Notes under the pieces: generated by a model
The model's database searches: none
Seen by the model: the letters and a program-made list of their open reading frames with translations, nothing else
Told to the model about the DNA's origin: nothing
Made by a program: the position numbers and the translations under genes
Origin: VGSG01 sp040756375
GTDB taxonomy: Bacteria > Desulfobacterota > Desulfomonilia > Desulfomonilales > Desulfomonilaceae
Direction: 5' to 3'
Length of the DNA stretch: 64,000 nucleotides
NCBI GenBank assembly: GCA_040756375.1
Contig: JBFLZC010000018.1
Location: 45,720-109,719 of the forward strand
In this document: piece by piece, positions 51,695 to 60,462 of the stretch
How positions within the stretch are numbered: position 1 is the stretch's first letter
Layout: every line of letters starts with the position of its first letter

Positions 51695-52674
51695 AGGTCC
51701 TGCTTACCGGCGCCACCGGTTTCGTAGGGAGCCACATGGCCGAGCTGCTCGTGGGTCAGGGATGGGACGTGGTCTGCGCGGTGCGGGCAGAATCAGCTCT
51801 GAGGCACCTGGAAGGCGCGTGCGTTCAGTTGATCGATCTGGACAGCCTTGAGGATTGGGTGTTGCACAATGACCCCGTGGATTATGTGATTCATGTTGCG
51901 GCAGCAACTCGTGCGCGGAACTACGACGGTTACCGAAAAGCAAATGTAGAACTCACGCGCGGACTGCTGGAAAGGTTGGCTGAACCCCGACTCTCGAACG
52001 CATTGAAGCGTTTCGTATTGGTCAGCTCGCAAGGGGCCGCGGGGCCTTCGCTGGACGGTCGGACGCGGGTCACGGAATCCGACCCACCACATCCTGTTTC
52101 GCTGTACGGCAGATCGAAGCTCGAAGCTGAGCAGGTGACTCTGAGCTATGCCGATCGCTTGCCGGTGACGATAGTGCGTCCCTCCACTGTCTTCGGGCCC
52201 AGAGACACCGACGTGCTTGGCCTCTTTCGAGCAGCGAGATTCGGTCTGGCGCCCTGTTTGTCCGGGCCGCCGCGGCTGGTAAGTATCATCTACGTCCAGG
52301 ACTTAATTCGCGGGGTTCTCGCTGCCGCGACGGCTGATAGATCCGTGGGACAAACATATTTCCTGGCCAACCCCGAACCTGTTGTTTGGAAAGAGTTTTC
52401 CTTGCAAGTGTGCCGGATCATGGGCCGCAGAGGTATCGTATTACCCCTACCCCTTCCGTTGATGCGCATCGTTGCTGCTGTGGGCGACCGAGTCTCGAAG
52501 TATACGGGTTTCACCCCACTCTTCAGGACGGAAAAGCTCGAAGAGATGAGACAAATCGCCTGGGTTTGTTCCACGGAGAAGGCCCTCAATGATCTCGGGT
52601 GGCAGGCTAGTACACCGATTCCCAACGCAGTGCAGACCACGGCCGAGTGGTACCGTACACACGGCTGGATTTAA
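51691..52674 (+). CDS. NAD-dependent epimerase/dehydratase (SDR)
   Basis: The ATG at 51691 overlaps the preceding stop (ATGA); the frame continues upstream inside the fusion gene but the family start is here (MKVLLTGATGFVGSHMAELL). The 327-residue extended-SDR protein has the NAD motif GATGFVGS (7-14), catalytic Tyr-Lys in YGRSK (138-142), a Ser in VLVSSQGA and VRPSTVFGPRDTD. It should modify a nucleotide sugar, or, as in hopanoid loci, an isoprenoid-linked or lipid-linked intermediate. Coupling to the glycosyltransferase fusion suggests that both act on the same glycan or lipid. Confidence 0.87.
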   Translation: MKVLLTGATGFVGSHMAELLVGQGWDVVCAVRAESALRHLEGACVQLIDLDSLEDWVLHNDPVDYVIHVAAATRARNYDGYRKANVELTRGLLERLAEPRLSNALKRFVLVSSQGAAGPSLDGRTRVTESDPPHPVSLYGRSKLEAEQVTLSYADRLPVTIVRPSTVFGPRDTDVLGLFRAARFGLAPCLSGPPRLVSIIYVQDLIRGVLAAATADRSVGQTYFLANPEPVVWKEFSLQVCRIMGRRGIVLPLPLPLMRIVAAVGDRVSKYTGFTPLFRTEKLEEMRQIAWVCSTEKALNDLGWQASTPIPNAVQTTAEWYRTHGWI

Positions 52675-52760
52675 GCTGAAGCACGGCAAACCAAGCTGCC
52701 GTTTGTAGCCGATCTAGCAGAGGAAGCGCTCTCAAAGGCTCCCAGTCTTTTAAGCTGCCT

Positions 52761-53219
52761 CTAATGTAACGACGATATCACGGATCGAGAGACGCGAGCG
52801 TTTTCTTTAATGGCCAAGCCTCCGGATCCCACGTGCAAAAGCACGGTTTCCTGTTCATCGAGTTGCTCCACCACCGTTGGTGAATGAGAAGCTCCCGCGG
52901 CGAGCAATCTCTCGTGCGGCAGAACGATGATGAGCATTGGACTGGTGGGGTGGATCTTCTCATTGAATCGAATGAGGTAAGCTCCCGGTTCGAGGTGCCA
53001 CCAACCGTACGGTTCTTCGCGGGTATTCTTTACCGGCTGGAGTAATTCCGCGGATGCTTGCCGATACTCGCTCCCCCCGAAATCGAGGCTTCCCCCGGAC
53101 AGGACCTTGCTGATGCTTGCGACCGTCAAATCCAGGGAAAAGGACCCGAGCTGTTTCTTGGCGGAGATCAACCCCTGGACGAAAGTAACGAATTCCGTGG
53201 AGGGCATAAAACCTGCCAT
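52761..53219 (-). CDS. Hypothetical protein, possibly dUTPase/dCTP-deaminase-like fold
   Basis: The 152-residue protein begins MAGFMPSTEFVTFVQGLI and includes YGWWHLEPGAYLIRFNEKIHPTSPMLIIVLPHERLLAAGASH. This resembles the beta-barrel of the dCTP deaminase/dUTPase superfamily (G-x-Y-x-I-x-x-N-E ... L-P-R-S-S-L). The catalytic residues of that family cannot be aligned with certainty, so activity is doubtful. GGAGG precedes the ATG by nine bases. The gene lies 61 bases downstream of pyrF on the same strand, so a link to pyrimidine metabolism is conceivable. Confidence 0.5.
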   Translation of the reverse strand: MAGFMPSTEFVTFVQGLISAKKQLGSFSLDLTVASISKVLSGGSLDFGGSEYRQASAELLQPVKNTREEPYGWWHLEPGAYLIRFNEKIHPTSPMLIIVLPHERLLAAGASHSPTVVEQLDEQETVLLHVGSGGLAIKENARVSRSVISSLH

Positions 53220-53280
53220 AGCTGGTGACCTCCTATCTCGTCAGAAGCCTTTCAACTCTTTTAGACACATGGGAACGTTG

Positions 53281-54084
53281 TCAGGGTTTGATGGCTGTGA
53301 CAGCCCTATCTCGCATATCCATAATTGCTGAAGCAGCCGCGGCAGGATCATCCGCCTTGAAAATGGCTGAACCTACAATTGCCGCGGAGCGTGGACCAAC
53401 AATCGCGGCCCATTCTTTGAATTGCTCTTCTAGGCTCCTGCCGAGGCGGTCCTGCCTCCCAAACCCGGGGCACCAAATCGGTCTATCAGTAATTGCCCGG
53501 TACCGGCGAAGGTCATCAGGCCGCGTGGCCGGGCCGATGTATCCTTCCACGTGCAAGGCTTCGCCCAGCAGGAGAATAGCTTCAGTGACATCTCGACAAG
53601 GACGGTCAGCGGGAAAGGTAAGCTGAAGACCTGCCTCGAACACTTGCTCAGTCATGGTGGCAGTCTCAATCTGCCTTCCGAAAAAGAGACTCGCCCCCGC
53701 GTGACTCATCAGGGGCAACAACAGCACGCCCATGTCTGCGTCTCGTGCCGCGGCCACCGATTCCGCCACTGACACGGGGCCCGGAAAGCCGTGGACAGTA
53801 ACATGTGAAGCTCCTTGTCCTTGTAGCGCATGGAGAATCTTGGCATTCGTCCCGTCCCATCCTCCACGTGAATAAAAGCCGATATCGGCGATCTTCAGAT
53901 CCAGCAAAATGGGTCGATCACCGACCATTTCCCGGATTTCGGCGATGATACGCGTGCCGCTTTGCAGCAACGTTGCAGCAGCGAGCTTAATGCCGTCGAC
54001 AATGGTCCCGACCTGTTTGACTACTGCGAAGACATCTTCCGGTGCGGGAAGATCGGCAGCTAGGATAATTGAGTATTCTCTCAT
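53281..54084 (-). CDS. pyrF: Orotidine-5'-phosphate decarboxylase family protein
   Basis: The 267-residue protein has the OMPDC signature LLDLKIADIG (D62, K64, D67), with K33 in DGIKLA as the remaining member of the catalytic Lys-Asp-Lys-Asp set. The TIM-barrel pattern is complete (HVTVHGFPG, VLLLPLMSHAGA, WCPGFGRQ near the phosphate site, AAIVGSAIFKADDP). It would convert OMP to UMP. At 267 residues it belongs to the longer PyrF type. The phosphate-binding region reads G-P-R-S-A-A-I-V-G-S-A-I in place of the standard G-R-x-I end, so a related decarboxylase or isomerase is possible. Confidence 0.78.
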   Translation of the reverse strand: MREYSIILAADLPAPEDVFAVVKQVGTIVDGIKLAAATLLQSGTRIIAEIREMVGDRPILLDLKIADIGFYSRGGWDGTNAKILHALQGQGASHVTVHGFPGPVSVAESVAAARDADMGVLLLPLMSHAGASLFFGRQIETATMTEQVFEAGLQLTFPADRPCRDVTEAILLLGEALHVEGYIGPATRPDDLRRYRAITDRPIWCPGFGRQDRLGRSLEEQFKEWAAIVGPRSAAIVGSAIFKADDPAAAASAIMDMRDRAVTAIKP

Positions 54085-54191
54085 GGCATCCTGCGGTTAG
54101 GAGTCGATTTGAACTATCTCATGCCGACAACTTTCATAGGGACTACCTTAACCGGACCTTATACCACTGCGCTATCAATCGGTGAATCAAG

Positions 54192-54286
54192 GTAGGTCGG
54201 GTTGAGCCCAGCGAAACCCGACAGGTTGCTTTGGACATAATGTCGGATTTCGTCCCCCTGCGAACGCGGGACTCAATCCGACCTAC
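54192..54286. repeat. Inverted-repeat intergenic element
   Basis: The ends GTAGGTCGGGTTGAG (54192-54206) and CTCAATCCGACCTAC (54272-54286) are complementary at 14 of 15 positions. Internally, GTCGGGTTGAGCCCAGCGAAACCCGAC forms its own hairpin. The 95-bp unit resembles dispersed palindromic repeats; it lies between pyrF and the regulator gene. Confidence 0.68.
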
Positions 54287-54335
54287 GGCCGCTCTTGCCT
54301 CAACGCCATCTTCACGGTCCGGAAGTGAACCAGTA

Positions 54336-55727
54336 TTAAGGGTTGGCATCTTCCGTGTCCATACCCAGTTTCATCAGTCGGTACCGGAGGGATCTCAGCG
54401 TAATTCCGAGCAGCCGAGACGCGCGTGCACGATTTCCCCCTGCCATCTCCAGCGCTCTAAGAATGAGCTTCTTTTCAAGGTCCTGAGTTGCCTGATCCAG
54501 GTTTATTCCTCCCGCAGGAAAGTCCGGATCCCCGGTGACCACATCAGGCTGCACGCTCTCCACCAGTCTGTCGGGAAGGTGTTCGGCTGTCAGTTGATCG
54601 GACTGCTCCAGAGTGACGCATCGTTCGATGATATTTTCCAGTTCTCGCACATTCCCTGGATACTGATAGTTGCACAGGACTCTCATGGCAAGTGCGGAGA
54701 CCTTTTTAATGCTCTTTCTCTGTTCCCTTGCGAACTTTTTCAGGAAGTGTTCGACAAGCAGAGGGATATCTTCTTCGCGGTCTCGCAAGGGCGGTATGCG
54801 GACGCGAATGACGTTTAGCCGGTAATAGAGATCCTCGCGGAAGCGACCTCCCTGCATCTCCTTCTCGAGGTTTCTATTTGTGGCGGTTATCACACGAACA
54901 TCCACTTTGCCCGACTCAACCTCTCCCACCCGACGGAACTCCCGGTCCTGAAGGAACCGCAGGAGCTTTGCTTGCACGAATACGGGGATCTCTCCTACTT
55001 CGTCAAGGAAGAGTGTTCCGGTGTGGGCTTCTTCCACGAGGCCAGCCTTATTGGTGACCGCGCCCGTGAACGCACCCTTCACATGGCCGAAGAGCTCTGA
55101 TTCAATCAAGGTTTCCGGGATCGCGCTGCAATTGACCACTACAAAGGGCTTGTTGGCACGGGGAGACTTGGCGTGGATCGCCTTTGCGACAAGCTCCTTG
55201 CCGGTGCCTGATTCCCCGAGAATGAGGACGCTTGCCTTTGAGGTCGCGACCCGGTTGATCATATCGAAGACGTCCATCATTTCCCGAGAGTGGCCAATGA
55301 TTTCACCGAACGCGAATTGTCCCCGGACCTGTTGGTCCGTGAGAAGAGTCTCTTTGCGAAGCTTCCGGGCATCGAGGGCATTGCGTATGACGCTGCGCAG
55401 ATCTTCAACTTGAAAAGGCTTGGAAATGTAATCGTACGCTCCTTCACGCATCGCTCGCACCGCGTCGTCTGCCGATGCGTACGCGGTTATGGCGATAATG
55501 GCAGCGAGCGGATTCAAGGCACGTATCTCTCTAATCAGATCAAGGCCACTCATCCCCGGCATTTTTACGTCGGTAATGACCAGATCCGGCTCCTGTTTAT
55601 GGTACAGGTCCATGGCCTCCTCGCCGGTGGTGGCCAGATCCACCTCATAGCCTTCCTTGGAGAGCAGAATCTGGAGCAATTCCCTCATGCTGGCTTCGTC
55701 ATCAACTACGAGGAGGCGTTCGCTCAT
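54336..55727 (-). CDS. Sigma-54-dependent response regulator (PilR-like)
   Basis: The 463-residue protein has a receiver domain (D9/D10, phospho-acceptor D53 in VITDVKMPGMSG), a sigma-54 AAA domain (about 140-380) with Walker A GESGTGKE, the GAFTGA loop (FGHVKGAFTGA) that contacts sigma-54, and VGEIPVFVQAKLLRFLQ. A Fis-type HTH (about 425-460, LEMAGGNRARASRLLGITLRSLRYRL) ends it. It should activate sigma-54 promoters when phosphorylated by the sensor kinase whose gene overlaps by four bases upstream. Length and partner type fit PilR. Confidence 0.92.
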   Translation of the reverse strand: MSERLLVVDDEASMRELLQILLSKEGYEVDLATTGEEAMDLYHKQEPDLVITDVKMPGMSGLDLIREIRALNPLAAIIAITAYASADDAVRAMREGAYDYISKPFQVEDLRSVIRNALDARKLRKETLLTDQQVRGQFAFGEIIGHSREMMDVFDMINRVATSKASVLILGESGTGKELVAKAIHAKSPRANKPFVVVNCSAIPETLIESELFGHVKGAFTGAVTNKAGLVEEAHTGTLFLDEVGEIPVFVQAKLLRFLQDREFRRVGEVESGKVDVRVITATNRNLEKEMQGGRFREDLYYRLNVIRVRIPPLRDREEDIPLLVEHFLKKFAREQRKSIKKVSALAMRVLCNYQYPGNVRELENIIERCVTLEQSDQLTAEHLPDRLVESVQPDVVTGDPDFPAGGINLDQATQDLEKKLILRALEMAGGNRARASRLLGITLRSLRYRLMKLGMDTEDANP

Positions 55728-57448
55728 GAGCCGGCTTTCCCTTCATCCCGTTGGTCGTTCACGGCTTCTTCAGCAGCCAGGGGGAGCTTGACAGAGAAGA
55801 TGGTTCCGGAGGAGGCGTTACTCCAGGCTTCCACCGTCCCTCCGTGGGATTGGACCACGCCCAGCACCACCGAAAGCCCCAGCCCCGTACCTCCGGGTTT
55901 GGTGGTGGCGAATGGCTCAAAAAGTCGTTCTTTCATTTCCGGGGGTATTCCCGGGCCAGAGTCTTGTATGTTGAGCCTGGCCTGGCCCTTCGCCTCGTCA
56001 GGCTCCAGGGTGACCCTGATGACGCCATGCTCGGGTGAGGCTTCCGCCGCGTTTCTGAGCAGATGCCAGACCGCGTGGCGCAGCCGTCGGGGATCGCCTT
56101 CAACCTCCAACCCGCGACTCAAGAGTGGTTCCACAACGACTTTTCCCTTGATTGCGTCGTCCTGGAAAAAGAGGTCGATCGTCTCTTCGACCAGTTGGTC
56201 GAAGAGCACCCGGATCCCGTGTGTCCGGCGCACGCTCACGGTGGCCGCGAAATCCTCGAGCAAAGAGTTTATCCGGTCGGCTTCTCTGAGAACGATATCG
56301 AACAACTTGGTCCGATCCTCGACCTCTGTCGAGAACTGGCCCAGCAACTCGGTCGCGCCCCTTAGCGCCGCGAGAGGATTCCGGATCTCATGAGCCATAC
56401 CTGCCGCGACGCGTACCAAAGCGGCTTGACGTTCGCTCTGACGCACGCGTTCTTCCATCTTTCTCAGTTCGGTCACGTCCTGAAAAACCACCAGCCGCCC
56501 CGATCGGGCGCCGTCCACGTCCATAAGATCCGACACCGTTAGATGAATATCTCTCCGTTCCCAGTCAATGTCCTTGACGGTAAAGTAGGGCTTCCGCGAG
56601 CTTGTCGAGGTCAACCCGTCTTCTCGAGTAACTGAGAATATCTCACTGAGCGGGCGGTGCAAAAGTCGATCCAACGGAGTGGCCAGTAGCGCAGCTCCGG
56701 AGCGGTTCACATAGGTGATCTTGTCATTCTCATCCGTCGTGATGATCCCGCTCGGGATTGACCGGACAATGTTGAGATGGAGGTCGGAGAGCTTTTCATA
56801 GTCTCTCTCTCGCAAACTCAGAGCGGTTCTGGTGACTTGGAGCTGTTCGGCAAGGGTGCTGGCCATGAGCGCAATCAGGAAAAACACCGTGAAGTGCACC
56901 ACCATCACCCACAGCATGTAACCGGGAGAAGACTTGTCCCACGCGATTACCCACGGCCAGTCGCTCGCAGGGATTAGGCCGTGGAACTGAAGGTTGATGA
57001 GCAGACCGAACAGAATCGACGCAATGGAAGCAGTGAGAAAAGCGCCTCTTCTGAAGTGCAGTATGCCGGACGTGACAATGGGAAATACATAAATGAAGGT
57101 GAACGCGCTCGATGTTCCGCCGGTGAAGTAAACCAGCGCCGTGAAATATACAAGATCCGCTATTACCTGAAAGAAGGAAAAGCCCCACAGATTCGTGATC
57201 CTGGGCAGGCTCAACGCGTAGAGCAGACTGAGGATGAAGATCGTCGCGATGAGGATGTACAGTGGTACAAGCGCAGCAGTGACAACCGTCGTGCTCGCGC
57301 TCAATTGAAAGAAGATCGTGACGACCAACAACAGCGTGGTCACCACGACCCTCAGCAGCATCAACCACTCAACAAGCTTGCGGTAGTCGGGGCCGCTCGG
57401 CAATTCTTTAGGTTGGACCGACCGGACTATGAGCGCCCAAATGCCCAA
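55724..57448 (-). CDS. PilS-like membrane sensor histidine kinase
   Basis: The start is a TTG at 57448 preceded by AGGGAGG eight bases upstream; a downstream ATG (residue 28) is an alternative. The 574-residue protein has six hydrophobic segments (about 28-190), a PAS domain (about 230-340), HisKA with MAHEIRNPLAALRGATEL and a GHKL ATPase with DSGPGIP and GGTGLGLSVVLGVVQSHGG. The membrane part resembles PilS (SSAFTFIYVFPIVTSGILHFRRGA). Together with the overlapping regulator it should control a type IV pilus or other sigma-54 regulon. No pilin gene is found in the window. Confidence 0.88.
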   Translation of the reverse strand: MGIWALIVRSVQPKELPSGPDYRKLVEWLMLLRVVVTTLLLVVTIFFQLSASTTVVTAALVPLYILIATIFILSLLYALSLPRITNLWGFSFFQVIADLVYFTALVYFTGGTSSAFTFIYVFPIVTSGILHFRRGAFLTASIASILFGLLINLQFHGLIPASDWPWVIAWDKSSPGYMLWVMVVHFTVFFLIALMASTLAEQLQVTRTALSLRERDYEKLSDLHLNIVRSIPSGIITTDENDKITYVNRSGAALLATPLDRLLHRPLSEIFSVTREDGLTSTSSRKPYFTVKDIDWERRDIHLTVSDLMDVDGARSGRLVVFQDVTELRKMEERVRQSERQAALVRVAAGMAHEIRNPLAALRGATELLGQFSTEVEDRTKLFDIVLREADRINSLLEDFAATVSVRRTHGIRVLFDQLVEETIDLFFQDDAIKGKVVVEPLLSRGLEVEGDPRRLRHAVWHLLRNAAEASPEHGVIRVTLEPDEAKGQARLNIQDSGPGIPPEMKERLFEPFATTKPGGTGLGLSVVLGVVQSHGGTVEAWSNASSGTIFSVKLPLAAEEAVNDQRDEGKAGS

Positions 57449-57585
57449 AGGCCAGGCCTCCCTGTTATGCTGGTGCTCTTGCGCAATTCACGTGGCATAC
57501 ATCATGACTTCCCCCCCCGGATTCATCGAGGGGCAAAGTGCCCAGGCCTTGGCCGCGTCAAAGGCCGATTGCAGGAAAGCTGTTT

Positions 57586-59073
57586 CTAATTCCACTTAGA
57601 AGGCTTGCCGTGCTGATCACGCACGATCTCCTTCACCAGGGTCACCTTCCGAGGGCACTTGTACCGGGAGAGGTACTCCCGACAGAAACGAATGATTTCA
57701 CGCTCATCCGGTTTTGTGCCGCTTTCCGGCACTACCAGGGCTTCGATAACCTGCCCTCGCATGAGATCCGGCACCCCGATCAACGCCACGTCCGCCACCT
57801 GAGGATGACGTATCAGTATTTCTTCCACTTCCTGGCAGTATACGTTGAAGCCGGAGGTAATAATGAGATCTTTCTTCAGCCCGGTCAGCGTAATGTACCC
57901 TTCTTCATCCAGGTGGCCCAGGTCTCCTGTATAGAGCCATCCGTTTCGGATCACCATTTCAGTCTCCTTGGGATGGCCCAGGTACCCGAGCATCACGTTC
58001 GGCCCCTTCACTACGACCTCGCCCGTGACGCCTGCCGCCACACTCTTGCCGTTCTCGTCGTGGATCTCCACGCTGACACCGGGAATTGGCACGCCGATTG
58101 TGCGAGGTTTATTGAAGACATTTATGTTGTTCCACGACACGACCGGAGAAGCCTCGGTCAGCCCGTATCCCTGATAGATGTCGATGCGGAACCGTTCGCA
58201 GAACTTCTCGTAGATCTCGTAAGGGAGAGCAGCTCCACCGCTAATGCCGATCGTGAGGCTCGAAAGATCCAGGTCTTTGCACGCTGGGTGATAAAGGAAC
58301 CCGTAGTAGACCATAGGCACAAGCCCGGTGAAAGTTACCCGCGCCTTTTGCAGCCAGGGAATCAAAGTGGGAAAGTCCACCCGCTCCACCAGGTAAGTGG
58401 TCGCGGCGACTCTGAAGATGTTCAGGAGGTTTACGGCAGCGCCGAATGCGTGAAACATCGGAATAATCGCCAACCCATGCTGCTCATGGTTTCCGTTGCA
58501 CTGCTGATCCAGCATGATTGAATTGCTATCCAAATTGCCATGACTGAGGGACGCTCCCAGAGCCCTCCCTAAGAGCCCTGCGGTGAAAATAACAACTGCC
58601 GGGTCATCAGGCTGCATGTTCGCAGCCGTAAACCGGTCCGAGAAATCCTTCCGGATATCATCCAATGAGATCGCGCCTTCGGCGGGCTCGGTGGTGATTA
58701 TGACTTTCACATATTGAGCCCTGTCTTGGAGAGCCTGGAGCTTTGGGACTTGCTCGGGCTTGCAGACTACTGCCGTCGGCTTGGCTTCAATAAAGTAATG
58801 GCTCAGCTCATGTACCGTGGAGACAGGGTTGAGCGTAACCGCGATAGCGCCGATTCGGACCGCGGCAAAGTAGGCCATGACGAATTCGGGCCGGTTGCCC
58901 ATGATAACGGCCACGCGGTCGCCCTTGCCGACCCCCGACTTGACGAGCGCATTAGAGAGCTGATTGATCGAACGGAGAAGATCGCCATAGGAGATGGTCA
59001 GGTCCTCAAAAACAATCGCAGGATGATCCGGCCGATCGCTCGCGGCGCGGTCCACCATTTCGCTCAGATTCAT
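57586..59073 (-). CDS. Acyl-CoA ligase-like protein with an altered phosphate loop
   Basis: The 495-residue ANL-family protein has most expected motifs: GYGLTEASPV (about 285), LYTGDLGHLDEEGYITLTGLKKD and ITSGFNVYCQEVEE. Its A3 phosphate loop reads FTAGLLGRALGASLSH (163-178), where active enzymes have T-S-G-T-T-G-x-P-K-G. The Thr pair is Leu-Leu and the Lys is Leu, so ATP binding may be weakened. The C-terminus ends GKPSKWN, several residues short of the usual tail, but retains GK. It may be a ligase with unusual kinetics, an acyl-binding pseudoenzyme or a divergent active clade. RBS and promoter are unremarkable. Confidence 0.82.
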   Translation of the reverse strand: MNLSEMVDRAASDRPDHPAIVFEDLTISYGDLLRSINQLSNALVKSGVGKGDRVAVIMGNRPEFVMAYFAAVRIGAIAVTLNPVSTVHELSHYFIEAKPTAVVCKPEQVPKLQALQDRAQYVKVIITTEPAEGAISLDDIRKDFSDRFTAANMQPDDPAVVIFTAGLLGRALGASLSHGNLDSNSIMLDQQCNGNHEQHGLAIIPMFHAFGAAVNLLNIFRVAATTYLVERVDFPTLIPWLQKARVTFTGLVPMVYYGFLYHPACKDLDLSSLTIGISGGAALPYEIYEKFCERFRIDIYQGYGLTEASPVVSWNNINVFNKPRTIGVPIPGVSVEIHDENGKSVAAGVTGEVVVKGPNVMLGYLGHPKETEMVIRNGWLYTGDLGHLDEEGYITLTGLKKDLIITSGFNVYCQEVEEILIRHPQVADVALIGVPDLMRGQVIEALVVPESGTKPDEREIIRFCREYLSRYKCPRKVTLVKEIVRDQHGKPSKWN

Positions 59074-59185
59074 AGGAACTCCTGTCTGAAGGCAGCTTGG
59101 AATGGGCAGAGCTTACCACGGGCGGGGCCTGAATTCAACTCTCAGCGCGCCATTTTTGAGATCTCGTTCCGGAGAAAGGAGAGGA

Positions 59186-59689
59186 TCAGCCTCCTGCCCC
59201 TACTTTTCTGACCTTTACAGGCGGAGGCAAGGGATGCTCTTCCACGGCAAACCATTGGGGAAGTTTGATACGCCGCGGCACACAAATAGGCTCGGGAACA
59301 ACCGTGACCACATTCACAGGAACAATGCGAGGTACGACAGGCGCTCTCGTCTCGGGACGGCACGTGGGCTGAGGAAAGCAATGCACGCATGGCCCGGAAC
59401 CTTCCGCGCATCCGACCGGCGTTTCGGTCACGAGCACGCGTTCCTTCTGGCGCGCAAGCACAGGATGGGGGAAGGTTTGCTCAAACTTCCTGGGTATGAT
59501 GACGGTCTCGTTTTTTACGCACGGGACCATCTTTTGATAATAGGTCACGCACGACTTAGGATCGGGCTTAATAAAGAAGGTGTATTCGCCCTTGGCCGCG
59601 AGGATCTCTTCTCCGAACGCCAGGGCAGAGCCTGCCAGAGCAAGCGACACGATGAGCGCCATTAACCATACCGAAAGGAGCTTTCTCAT
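59186..59689 (-). CDS. Secreted Cys-containing protein of unknown function
   Basis: The 167-residue precursor has a signal peptide (MRKLLSVWLMALIVSLALAGSALAFG), then a mature part with Cys in PKSCVTYYQKMVPCVKNETVI and VGCAEGSGPCVHCFPQPTC, and a Pro/Val/Arg-rich second half that ends at VRKVGAGG. The Cys-rich segment could form disulfides or bind a metal. AGGAGG precedes the ATG by six bases and a strong promoter lies just upstream at 59714-59742. I recognise no family. Confidence 0.72.
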   Translation of the reverse strand: MRKLLSVWLMALIVSLALAGSALAFGEEILAAKGEYTFFIKPDPKSCVTYYQKMVPCVKNETVIIPRKFEQTFPHPVLARQKERVLVTETPVGCAEGSGPCVHCFPQPTCRPETRAPVVPRIVPVNVVTVVPEPICVPRRIKLPQWFAVEEHPLPPPVKVRKVGAGG

Positions 59690-59713
59690 TGCAATCCTCC
59701 TGAAATTATATTA

Positions 59714-59742
59714 ATTATAGCATGATAATGACAATCTATCAA
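59714..59742 (-). promoter_or_regulatory. Sigma-70-type promoter of the secreted Cys-containing protein gene
   Basis: On the minus strand TTGATA (59742-59737) and a perfect TATAAT (59719-59714) are separated by exactly 17 bases. Transcription would begin near 59707, about 18 bases before the ATG at 59689. The AT-rich context supports it. Confidence 0.6.
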
Positions 59743-59777
59743 GTTTCGTATAAATCATAGATGCAGAATTCTCTGTC

Positions 59778-59807
59778 TTGCACGCGATCCATTGGTTGTG
59801 CTAATCT
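59778..59807 (+). promoter_or_regulatory. Sigma-70-type promoter of the small secreted protein gene
   Basis: TTGCAC (59778-59783) is followed after 18 bases by TAATCT (59802-59807), giving a start near 59814 and a leader of about 24 bases before the ATG at 59838. It is divergent from the promoter at 59714-59742. Confidence 0.42.
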
Positions 59808-59837
59808 CTGGCCCAACACGGCGAGAAAGGTGAAAAC

Positions 59838-60122
59838 ATGCTCCCCGTCAGGAATGCGGTCATTGTGACGTTAGCCCTGGTGCTCATCCTGGTCGCGGCC
59901 GCAAGCGCGACGGCCGGACAGGTATGGACCAAGTGCGACATCACATGCCGCTGCCTCAGCAACGATCAGGTCGGGAACTTCTCGTTCATGGTACCCGTGG
60001 ATACATCTCCTGACGTGGCTTTTGACGCGCATCAAGCGTGTAAGAGTTACGGGCACAGGATTTGTTCGGACGGGTGTAATGGGCTGAAGTTCGCGTTCAC
60101 GTACCAGGTTACCAGCCCTTGA
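59838..60122 (+). CDS. Small secreted Cys-rich protein
   Basis: The 94-residue precursor has a signal peptide (about 1-27, ending ASATAG) and a mature part of about 67 residues with six Cys (WTKCDITCRCLSN, HQACKSYG, ICSDGCNG), consistent with three disulfides or a small metal site. GAGAAAGG lies before the ATG. No family is recognised. It is divergent from the other secreted Cys-containing gene and has its own likely promoter. Confidence 0.65.
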   Translation: MLPVRNAVIVTLALVLILVAAASATAGQVWTKCDITCRCLSNDQVGNFSFMVPVDTSPDVAFDAHQACKSYGHRICSDGCNGLKFAFTYQVTSP

Positions 60123-60244
60123 ACCTGGCCGCGGTACGATCCTGAGCCCACCCGCAAGAAGAAACGCAGCCGCATAGGCGCAGGGCGTGAGCTAGACGCG
60201 TCCCTCCAGCAGCGACCCCGCGACCGAACGGTCTTTCCCCGCCT

Positions 60245-60445
60245 TCAATAATCCATTGAGTCATCGTCGGACGAAGATTTGCGCCTGTTGCCGAAGAAAA
60301 CGAGCAGCGCTGCCACGGCAAGCAGAATCGCACCTATCAATGCCTCGTCGGTCTTCCCTTTGAGGTACAGAAGCACCAAAGAGACAGCGGCGACAGAAAG
60401 GGCAACCAGAGCAAACAAGCTACTGGAGAGTATTCTACGCAGCAT
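60245..60445 (-). CDS. Small two-helix membrane protein
   Basis: The 66-residue product has two hydrophobic segments (about 9-28 and 36-52) and a basic-then-acidic tail (GNRRKSSSDDDSMDY). AAGGA precedes the ATG by seven bases. It lies 17 bases downstream of the TPR gene on the same strand, so the two are likely co-transcribed. No family recognised. Confidence 0.55.
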   Translation of the reverse strand: MLRRILSSSLFALVALSVAAVSLVLLYLKGKTDEALIGAILLAVAALLVFFGNRRKSSSDDDSMDY

Positions 60446-60462
60446 CCCTGTTCCTTGCAGCC

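Noticed and set aside
52681..52706. Possible terminator after the epimerase gene (ACGGCA/TGCCGT stem)
   Set aside because: Only six base pairs and no T-run; too weak to list.
54085..54190. tRNA-like D-arm phrase on the minus strand (AGCGCAGTGGTATAAGG)
   Set aside because: No matching acceptor, anticodon or T arm could be folded around it, so it is at most a tRNA remnant.
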